Both the position numbers and the translations under genes were made by a program. Source: Candidatus Finniella inopinata (GTDB lineage: Bacteria > Pseudomonadota > Alphaproteobacteria > Paracaedibacterales > CAITNM01). From it: a stretch of 6,557 nt of DNA. Positions within the stretch are counted from its first letter, which is position 1. Every line of letters starts with the position of its first letter. Under the pieces are notes generated by a model. That model saw only the letters and a program-made list of their open reading frames with translations. It was not told the DNA's origin and did not search any database. The stretch is taken from positions 1-6,557 of the forward strand of contig CAMDPB010000062.1 in the NCBI GenBank assembly GCA_945903885.1. The letters run 5' to 3'. Shown one piece after another: positions 1 through 5,374 of the stretch.

Positions 1-1
1 A

Positions 2-166
2 GAATATAAAGAAATTGGACGGACAGGCCCTTATCATGCACCTACGTATATGCTAGAAGTTTCTCTGAAGAATGGCTTGGTTGCTACAGGTGAAGGCAAA
101 AATAAAAAACACGCAGAACGTGATGCCGCACAAAAACTCTGGCATATGATTACGCAGATTTCTTAA
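2..166 (+). CDS. rnc: Ribonuclease III, C-terminal fragment (5' end outside window)
   Basis: The 54 C-terminal residues of an open frame enter from the left edge and stop at TAA 164-166. They form most of a double-stranded-RNA-binding domain: the segment GRTGPYHAPTYMLEV (residues 6-20 of the fragment) matches the GP-x-H-x-P-x-(Y/F)-x-V strand, and GEGKNKKHAERDAAQKLW (30-47) matches the G-x-G-x-(S/N)-K-K-x-A-E-x-x-A-A helix that contacts RNA. In bacteria this domain at the extreme C-terminus, ending a few residues after the AA-x-x-L-W helix, is characteristic of RNase III, which cleaves dsRNA in rRNA precursors and in some mRNAs. The catalytic domain is not visible, so another dsRBD protein cannot be strictly excluded. 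In many alphaproteobacteria rnc lies between lepB and era. Here the gene after it is clpX, 172 bp downstream on the same strand. Confidence 0.85.
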   Translation, partial: EYKEIGRTGPYHAPTYMLEVSLKNGLVATGEGKNKKHAERDAAQKLWHMITQIS

Positions 167-224
167 TAGAGCATCTTAAATACTGAATTTTGAAGATTAA
201 ATAGTTGCTTTAAAATACTTCACT

Positions 225-233
225 TTATCCACA
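225..233 (+). promoter_or_regulatory. DnaA-box match upstream of clpX
   Basis: TTATCCACA is an exact match to the strong DnaA box consensus TTATNCACA. It lies in the rnc-clpX gap, about 30 bp upstream of the candidate clpX -35 element. A lone box could be a regulatory DnaA site or chance. No cluster of boxes or AT-rich unwinding element accompanies it, so it is not an origin. Confidence 0.35.
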
Positions 234-249
234 AAAAAAGCCAATTTGG

Positions 250-265
250 TTAACTATTTCTTGAC
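250..265 (+). promoter_or_regulatory. CtrA-like site overlapping the candidate clpX -35
   Basis: TTAA (250-253), seven bases, then TTGAC (261-265) resembles the alphaproteobacterial CtrA recognition pattern TTAA-N7-TTAAC with one mismatch. It overlaps the putative -35 hexamer, a position from which a bound regulator could control transcription. A single near-match in AT-rich DNA is weak evidence. Confidence 0.2.
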
Positions 266-289
266 TTTTCGGCTGCATAGTTGAAGTAT
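261..289 (+). promoter_or_regulatory. Candidate promoter for clpX-lon
   Basis: TTGACT (261-266) is a good sigma-70 type -35 match (5 of 6). After a 17-bp spacer, AAGTAT (284-289) is a poor -10 match (3 of 6). Transcription would start near 296, giving a leader of about 43 nt before the clpX ATG. I see no clear heat-shock sigma-32 pattern. No promoter is evident between clpX and lon, so this region probably serves both genes unless transcription reads through from rnc, after which I see no convincing terminator. Confidence 0.35.
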
Positions 290-329
290 GAAGTGATGCG
301 TTTAGGCGCTGCTAATAAGTTTTTGATGT

Positions 330-333
330 GGAG
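330..333 (+). promoter_or_regulatory. Ribosome binding site of clpX
   Basis: GGAG lies five bases before the ATG at 339. This supports that ATG as the start, which also places the zinc-finger cysteines at the expected distance from the N-terminus. Confidence 0.7.
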
Positions 334-338
334 AAAAT

Positions 339-1601
339 ATGAGCAAATCTACTGGTGATAGCAAAAATACCTTGTATTGCTCTTTTTGTGGAAAAAGTCA
401 GCATGAAGTCCGCAAATTAATTGCAGGACCAACCGTATTTATTTGCGATGAGTGTGTCGATCTTTGTACCGATATTATTCAAGAAGAAAGTTCAGCTCCA
501 CGTTTGCTAACTGAAGGCGTGCCAGCTCCTCAAGAAATTCGTAAAGTACTTGATGATTATGTCATTGGGCAAGATCATGCAAAAAAAGTACTTTCTGTTG
601 CTGTTCATAACCATTATAAGCGCCTTAATCATGGTGTGCGTGGAGGCGAAGTAGAAATAGCTAAATCTAACATTATGTTAGTAGGTCCAACTGGTAGCGG
701 TAAGACTTTATTAGCGCAGACTTTAGCACGTATTATTGACGTTCCTTTTACAATGGCTGATGCGACCACATTAACTGAAGCTGGTTATGTGGGAGAAGAT
801 GTAGAAAACATTATTTTAAAGCTTCTGCAAGCCGCTGATTATAACGTTGAGCGCGCTCAGCGAGGAATTGTTTACATTGATGAAGTCGATAAGATTTCCA
901 GAAAATCAGACAACCCTTCAATTACTCGTGATGTTTCTGGCGAAGGAGTGCAACAAGCACTGCTTAAAATTATGGAAGGTACTGTTGCGTCTGTTCCTCC
1001 ACAAGGTGGGAGAAAGCATCCTCAGCAAGAATTTTTGCAAGTAGATACAACCAACATTTTATTTATTTGCGGCGGTGCGTTTGCAGGATTAGAAAAAATC
1101 ATTGCTGGCCGTAAAAAAGGTAGTGGTATAGGGTTTGGGGTAGATGTAAAGGGTCCTCAGGATCATAAGGTTGGTGAATTATTACGTGATCTTGAGCCAG
1201 AAGATCTTTTGAAATTTGGCCTGATTCCAGAGTTTATTGGCCGTCTTCCTGTAGTCGCTACGTTGGGAGATTTAGATGAAACAGCATTAGTAGAGATTTT
1301 GTCTACTCCTAAAAATGCGTTACTAAAGCAATACGCACGCTTATTTGAAATGGAAGATGTTAAGCTAACCTTTGATAATGAGGCGCTTCATGCAGTGGCT
1401 AAAAAAGCTATTTTGCGCAAAACAGGTGCTCGTGGGCTTCGTTCTATTATGGAAAACATTTTGCTTGATACAATGTATGAGCTTCCATCAAGAGAAGATG
1501 TGGAAGAAGTTGTCATCAATAAAGAAGTGATTGACTCTAAGGGAGCTCCTGTCGTTATCCCAAGAGCTGAAGAACCTAAGCGCAAAGAAGGTGCACGTTA
1601 A
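339..1601 (+). CDS. clpX: ATP-dependent Clp protease ATP-binding subunit ClpX
   Basis: Complete 420-residue AAA+ unfoldase, close to the E. coli length of 424. ClpX hexamers recognise tagged substrates, unfold them with ATP and thread them into the ClpP peptidase in the cytosol. Visible in order: an N-terminal C4 zinc-binding domain (Cys14, Cys17, Cys36, Cys39) for substrates and adaptors; Walker A GPTGSGKT (116-123); pore-1 loop GYVG (149-152); Walker B ending in Asp181-Glu182; the RKH pore-entrance loop (225-227); the IGF loop that docks on ClpP (264-266); the arginine finger in IPEFIGR (Arg302); and sensor-2 GARGLR (363-368, Arg365). No key residue is missing. The retained IGF loop implies that a ClpP partner exists in the genome, although clpP is not directly upstream as it is in most proteobacteria. 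The stop codon overlaps the lon start by one base. Confidence 0.98.
   Translation: MSKSTGDSKNTLYCSFCGKSQHEVRKLIAGPTVFICDECVDLCTDIIQEESSAPRLLTEGVPAPQEIRKVLDDYVIGQDHAKKVLSVAVHNHYKRLNHGVRGGEVEIAKSNIMLVGPTGSGKTLLAQTLARIIDVPFTMADATTLTEAGYVGEDVENIILKLLQAADYNVERAQRGIVYIDEVDKISRKSDNPSITRDVSGEGVQQALLKIMEGTVASVPPQGGRKHPQQEFLQVDTTNILFICGGAFAGLEKIIAGRKKGSGIGFGVDVKGPQDHKVGELLRDLEPEDLLKFGLIPEFIGRLPVVATLGDLDETALVEILSTPKNALLKQYARLFEMEDVKLTFDNEALHAVAKKAILRKTGARGLRSIMENILLDTMYELPSREDVEEVVINKEVIDSKGAPVVIPRAEEPKRKEGAR
1585..1593 (+). promoter_or_regulatory. Ribosome binding site of lon inside the clpX 3' end
   Basis: AAGAAGGTG resembles the Shine-Dalgarno consensus AAGGAGGTG with one mismatch and lies seven bases before the lon ATG at 1601. 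It sits within the last codons of clpX, so lon initiation probably depends on ribosomes finishing clpX or reinitiating at TAATG. Confidence 0.55.
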
Positions 1602-4024
1602 TGGCTAAAAAAAGCGGATCACTTTCAATTACTCAAGGGGATTTATTTCCAGTATTGCCCTTAAGAGATATTGTTGTTTTTCCGCATATGATAGTTCCGC
1701 TTTTTGTAGGGCGTGAGAAATCAGTATTGGCTCTGGAAGAGATGATGCTAGCCGATAAAAAAGAACTTATTTTGGTTACTCAAAAAAGTCCAGCTGACGA
1801 CAATCCTGAAGCAAAAGATTTATATTCAGTTGGAACTTTAGGTACACTGTTGCAACTTTTGAAGCTTCCTGATGGTACGGTTAAAGTTTTAGTTGAAGGC
1901 ACACAGAGAGTTCGTTTGAATCAATTCGTTGACGAATCTCTTTTCTTTCAAGCTTATGGTTCTATTATTCCTGAAGAGGATGGAGCTGAAGAAGAACTTG
2001 AAGCGCTCACACGAGCCGTGGTTTCTCAATTTGAACAATACGTAAAACTTAATAGAAAAATCCCCCCAGAAGTGTTGGTTACAGTTAATCAGATTACTGA
2101 CCCAGCAAAACTTGCTGATACGGTTGCGTCGTATTTCAGTTTGAAAATTCCGGACAAACAGATTTTGCTTGAAACAGCTAATATTAGTAAGCGCCTCGAA
2201 AAGGTTCTAGGATATATTGAAAGTGAAAGTGCAGTTTTGCATGTTGAGAAAAAAATCCGGACTCGTGTTAAAAAACAAATGGAGAAAACGCAACGAGAGT
2301 ATTACCTTAATGAACAGTTAAAAGCGATCAACCGAGAGCTGGGCGAAGGTGAAGAAGGTAAAGATGAAGTTGCTGACTTTGAAGCTAAAATCAAGAAAGT
2401 AAAGCTCACTAAAGAAGCTAGAGAAAAGGCTATTTCAGAGGTTGGAAAGTTGCGAACCATGAATGCCTCTTCTGCTGAATCTACCGTACTTCGTAATTAC
2501 CTAGATTGGCTTTTGAACTTGCCATGGAAGCAGCGCAGCCGCACAAAAACAGATTTGGACGCAGCAGAAAATATTTTAAACAAAGATCATTATGCTCTTG
2601 ATAAAGTTAAGGAGCGTATTCTTGAATACCTTGCAGTTCAAGCGAGGGTTGGCAAGGTTCGCGGTCAAATTTTGTGTTTAGTTGGTCCTCCTGGCGTAGG
2701 TAAAACTAGCCTAGGAAAATCATTGGCGAAAGCTACAGGAAGAAACTTTGTGCGCATATCCTTAGGTGGAGTGCGTGATGAATCTGAAATTCGAGGGCAT
2801 CGACGTACCTATATTGGTTCAATGCCAGGTAAAATTATTCAAGGAATGAAAAAAGCTAAAACATCTAATCCATTATTTTTGTTAGATGAGATTGATAAGT
2901 TAGGTAGCGATTTTCGTGGTGATCCAGCTTCCGCACTACTAGAAGTGCTTGATCCAGAACAGAATGCCAATTTCAATGATCACTATCTAGAGGTGGATTA
3001 CGATCTCTCAGATGTAATGTTTATAACAACTGCTAACACGCTAAAAATGCCTCAGCCTTTGCTTGATCGTATGGAAATTATCCGTATTCCTGGTTACACA
3101 GAGGATGAGAAATTGGTTATTGCTAAAGAGCACCTTCTGCCAAAACAAATGGAGCAACATGGGTTAAAAGCGACTGAATTTTCAGTTGATGACGATGCAT
3201 TAATGACGCTTATTCGTACTTATACTCGTGAAGCAGGTGTGCGTAGTCTTGAGCGTGAAATTACAAATCTTTGTAGAAAAGCTGTTCGTGAAATTATGAG
3301 CTCAAAGATCAAGCAATTAAACGTGACTGACGAAAATTTAGGAAAATATGCGGGCATTAAGCGTTTTCGCTACGGATTGGCTGAAGAAAATGATGCCGTG
3401 GGTGTAACAACAGGACTTGCTTGGACAGAATCAGGCGGAGAGCTATTAAGCATTGAAGCCGTTGTATTACCAGGAAAGGGAAAAACTCTTATCACTGGTA
3501 AGCTTGGTGACGTGATGCAAGAATCTATTCAGGCCGCGCTTAGTTATGTTCGAGCGCGATCAACACAATTTGGTTTGAAGCCGAGTCTGTTTGAACGTAA
3601 AGACATTCATATTCATGTGCCAGAAGGTGCTATTCCAAAAGATGGCCCATCAGCAGGTATTACCATGTGTACATCAATTGTGTCGGTATTGACTGGAATT
3701 CCAGTGCGTAAAGATGTTGCCATGACTGGTGAGGTAACTCTGCGTGGTAATGTACTTCCTATTGGTGGACTGAAAGAAAAATTGCTAGCAGCTCACAGGG
3801 GTGGAGTTAATACTGTCATTATTCCTTATGATAACGAGAAGGACCTCGCTGATATCCCTGAGAACGTAACTAAAGGTTTAAAAATTATACCCGTCAAGCA
3901 TGTTGATGACGTGTTGCGATTAGCTCTTTCTGCTGAGCTTCAGCCAATTGAATACTCAGAGGATGAGGCGGGAAAAGAAATACCTATTTCAAGCGAGGCC
4001 CTTGCTAGTCAAACGGTACAGTAA
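1601..4024 (+). CDS. lon: ATP-dependent protease Lon (LonA type)
   Basis: Complete 807-residue LonA, slightly longer than E. coli Lon (784). It is a cytosolic homohexamer that unfolds and degrades damaged and short-lived regulatory proteins. Domains in order: LON N-terminal substrate-binding domain (about 15-205, with the family motif LFPVLPLRDIVVFPHMIVPL at 16-35); a charged coiled-coil segment (about 214-290, with the conserved REYYLNEQLKAI); an AAA+ module with Walker A GPPGVGKT (362-369), Walker B ending in Asp429-Glu430, and sensor-2 Arg548; then the peptidase domain (about 590-788) with catalytic Ser684 in KDGPSAG and Lys727 in GGLKEK. The Ser-Lys spacing of 43 equals that of E. coli Ser679/Lys722. 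The last 22 or so residues are an acidic tail beyond the usual PIEY end and look lineage-specific. The ATG shares its A with the clpX stop. hupB, the usual downstream neighbour, is absent. Confidence 0.98.
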   Translation: MAKKSGSLSITQGDLFPVLPLRDIVVFPHMIVPLFVGREKSVLALEEMMLADKKELILVTQKSPADDNPEAKDLYSVGTLGTLLQLLKLPDGTVKVLVEGTQRVRLNQFVDESLFFQAYGSIIPEEDGAEEELEALTRAVVSQFEQYVKLNRKIPPEVLVTVNQITDPAKLADTVASYFSLKIPDKQILLETANISKRLEKVLGYIESESAVLHVEKKIRTRVKKQMEKTQREYYLNEQLKAINRELGEGEEGKDEVADFEAKIKKVKLTKEAREKAISEVGKLRTMNASSAESTVLRNYLDWLLNLPWKQRSRTKTDLDAAENILNKDHYALDKVKERILEYLAVQARVGKVRGQILCLVGPPGVGKTSLGKSLAKATGRNFVRISLGGVRDESEIRGHRRTYIGSMPGKIIQGMKKAKTSNPLFLLDEIDKLGSDFRGDPASALLEVLDPEQNANFNDHYLEVDYDLSDVMFITTANTLKMPQPLLDRMEIIRIPGYTEDEKLVIAKEHLLPKQMEQHGLKATEFSVDDDALMTLIRTYTREAGVRSLEREITNLCRKAVREIMSSKIKQLNVTDENLGKYAGIKRFRYGLAEENDAVGVTTGLAWTESGGELLSIEAVVLPGKGKTLITGKLGDVMQESIQAALSYVRARSTQFGLKPSLFERKDIHIHVPEGAIPKDGPSAGITMCTSIVSVLTGIPVRKDVAMTGEVTLRGNVLPIGGLKEKLLAAHRGGVNTVIIPYDNEKDLADIPENVTKGLKIIPVKHVDDVLRLALSAELQPIEYSEDEAGKEIPISSEALASQTVQ

Positions 4025-4083
4025 CTAAGAAAATTGGTGGTAATTAGAGCAGGTTTAATGAAGAGTCTGTCAATTCCAACCTT

Positions 4084-4110
4084 AAGCTTTTATCTGGCCA
4101 GCTTTTTTTA
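4084..4110 (+). terminator. Weak candidate intrinsic terminator after lon
   Basis: AAGCT (4084-4088) and AGCTT (4100-4104) can pair as a five-base stem with an 11-nt loop, followed by a run of T (to 4109). It lies in the convergent gap between lon and the minus-strand gene. The stem is short and the loop long, so the call rests mainly on position and the T-run. Confidence 0.35.
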
Positions 4111-4112
4111 AA

Positions 4113-5273
4113 TTAGACCCCAAGTTTGCTGAGTGATCCAAAAACATCACCCATTAAACGGGAAAATTTATTTTTTACTGTTTCAATACCTTTGTTTTTT
4201 ACTGAATCAATTGTAGCATCCCTTAAATTCTCTAGCCCTTCTTTTTCTGCTAATTTTTTCTTTTTCTTTTCTTCTTTTTTTAGCTGTTTTCTTTTTTCCT
4301 TTTCACTTATCTGAGGAGGAATATCTTTTTTTTGCCAAATTGAAACAGCTGCTCTTGCTTTTTCTTTAGTGATTTCTTTCCACTCATCACGTGTTTTGTC
4401 TTCAAGAATTTCTTTATTTTCTTCTTCCAGTTCCTTCTTAATATTAGTGTCTGTAATAAGACTGATCATATATTTTATCAATGCTGGTAAGGGTGATTCT
4501 TTCTGTGCTTCTTCCACTAATGTAGAGCGTAAACTTGAAAACGTCCCAACAATTGTATAAGTAGGGTCGTTGCCAAAAAGTTGTTCCATTTTGACCATGT
4601 TTTTTTCAATTGTGTTTAGAAGCTCTTGGCGCGTGCCACTTCGCTTTTGTGCATCCCATACAATTTGCATAAACAAAACCTCAACTAACATTGGGTCAGC
4701 ACTCATAGAATCAAGATTTCTGCCGGTTGGTGCGCGTTCAAGCCCGTTTGTTTGGACGCGTACTCCGTCATCACGAAAGGCTTTCTGTGCAGTTTCAGAT
4801 AATTCTTTAAATACAGTATTTGCTACTTGCATTGAGGGCTTTTGCTGCAATTCGTGTGCATAAGTGAATATTTTCTTTATAGCGGGTTGATAGGCACCCG
4901 GAGTAAACCTTTCTCCAATAAATTCATTCAAGTACAAGAGAATACTTTCAATCATTTCAGCACGATTGGCTTCCGATTTAGCAAAACGTTCGATAAGTTC
5001 ATTCATTAAAATCTTAAGAACATGGTTTTGGAAATTTTTTCCTTTTATAATTTCTCCACTTTCATCACGTTTGTACCAGTCTTCATCAATCTGACTTTCA
5101 GTGCCGCTCTCTTGTTCTTTTCGTTTCATTTCTTTGAGGGTGGATATAAATTTTTCAATACGAACATCAATGCGCTGAATATTTAATGACATCCCCCCAG
5201 AAGTATTGCTGGAAGAATAATAGCTCGCCCATCCACATTGTATTGCTAAATAAAAAACAATAAAAAAACGCAT
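4113..5273 (-). CDS. Hypothetical secreted or periplasmic protein with lysine-rich C-terminus
   Basis: I do not recognise this protein. The frame is open from a GTG at 5339, but I prefer the ATG at 5273, giving 386 residues, because it places a signal-peptide-like stretch at the N-terminus: Met-Arg, a hydrophobic core (FFIVFYLAI, 3-11), then CGWA with likely cleavage after Ala16. The Cys13 context (AIQC) is not a proper lipobox. The mature part is mostly helical-looking and highly charged: a Lys/Glu-rich helix at about 35-60, a middle region (about 80-270) with mixed hydrophobic helices, a Lys/Glu stretch at 278-306, a strongly basic run (about 324-345) and a tail with two copies of I-x-x-VKNK (355-369). 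No further membrane segment, cysteine-rich motif, enzyme motif or nucleotide-binding motif is evident. It converges with lon and diverges from dnaB, so it is probably a separate unit. No Shine-Dalgarno precedes the ATG. Real coding is likely given the long uninterrupted frame and sensible composition. Confidence 0.75.
   Translation of the reverse strand: MRFFIVFYLAIQCGWASYYSSSNTSGGMSLNIQRIDVRIEKFISTLKEMKRKEQESGTESQIDEDWYKRDESGEIIKGKNFQNHVLKILMNELIERFAKSEANRAEMIESILLYLNEFIGERFTPGAYQPAIKKIFTYAHELQQKPSMQVANTVFKELSETAQKAFRDDGVRVQTNGLERAPTGRNLDSMSADPMLVEVLFMQIVWDAQKRSGTRQELLNTIEKNMVKMEQLFGNDPTYTIVGTFSSLRSTLVEEAQKESPLPALIKYMISLITDTNIKKELEEENKEILEDKTRDEWKEITKEKARAAVSIWQKKDIPPQISEKEKRKQLKKEEKKKKKLAEKEGLENLRDATIDSVKNKGIETVKNKFSRLMGDVFGSLSKLGV
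4171..4211 (-). repeat. Two-copy 24-bp in-gene repeat
   Basis: The 10-mer TTTTTTACTG (plus strand) occurs at 4171-4180 and again at 4195-4204, exactly 24 bp apart, and the similarity extends to 17 bases with two mismatches. In the encoded protein this gives IDSVKNK followed by IETVKNK with an eight-residue period. It looks like a small internal duplication in the C-terminal tail of the hypothetical protein. Confidence 0.55.
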
Positions 5274-5290
5274 ATAATGGAAAATTATAT
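5272..5290. repeat. Perfect 7-bp inverted repeat at the start of the hypothetical gene
   Basis: ATATAAT (5272-5278), a 5-bp spacer GGAAA, and ATTATAT (5284-5290) form a perfect inverted repeat, flanked by an A-run on the left (5262-5268) and a T-run on the right (5291-5295). It creates a TATAAT hexamer on each strand: plus 5273-5278 and minus 5289-5284. The left arm includes the first two bases of the minus-strand start codon (5273-5271). It could be a -10 element, a weak AU hairpin covering the start, or an operator. No good -35 partner is seen for either hexamer. Confidence 0.5.
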
Positions 5291-5321
5291 TTTTTCTAGT
5301 ATATAAGGATAGTCTTAATAG

Positions 5322-5350
5322 TTGGTAAAGACTCTCCACTGTGGTACTTT
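5322..5350 (+). promoter_or_regulatory. Weak candidate promoter for dnaB
   Basis: TTGGTA (5322-5327) and TACTTT (5345-5350) are separated by 17 bp, with 4 of 6 and 3 of 6 matches to the sigma-70 consensus. An alternative -10 is TAAAAT (5350-5355), without a matching -35. Either would start transcription just upstream of the AGGAG. The divergent promoter region is short (about 100 bp), and assignments here are tentative. Confidence 0.2.
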
Positions 5351-5360
5351 AAAATGCAAC

Positions 5361-5365
5361 AGGAG
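5361..5365 (+). promoter_or_regulatory. Ribosome binding site deciding the dnaB start
   Basis: AGGAG lies nine bases before the ATG at 5375. An in-frame upstream ATG at 5354 has no Shine-Dalgarno before it and would place the AGGAG inside the coding region, so 5375 is the preferred start. Confidence 0.65.
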
Positions 5366-5374
5366 AATGTATTT

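Noticed and set aside
167..338. Possible tRNA or small RNA gene in the rnc-clpX gap
   Set aside because: No cloverleaf, no T-loop sequence GGTTCAA and no strong hairpin followed by a T-run.
847..1585. Small open frames of 65 codons within clpX on both strands (847-1044 plus, 1388-1585 minus)
   Set aside because: They lie wholly inside the well-supported clpX frame, have no ribosome binding site and give no recognisable protein.
2060..2073. Identical 14-mer ATCCCCCCAGAAGT here in lon and at 5191-5204
   Set aside because: One shared 14-mer in 6.5 kb is modestly unlikely by chance. Both copies lie in coding DNA on different genes with no further similarity, so I treat it as coincidence.
4036..4081. 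Imperfect hairpin GGTGGTAATT / AATTCCAACC after lon
   Set aside because: Two mismatches, a 26-nt loop and no T-run after it; not a convincing terminator.
4126..4863. Three plus-strand open frames of 62-97 codons opposite the hypothetical gene
   Set aside because: They are antisense shadows; their Phe/Ser-rich products mirror the Lys/Glu-rich codons of the minus-strand gene.
5274..5339. GTG start at 5339 extending the hypothetical protein by 22 residues
   Set aside because: It would bury the signal-peptide-like segment behind a polar extension, and no ribosome binding site was seen for it. The ATG at 5273 fits better, although that start also lacks a Shine-Dalgarno.
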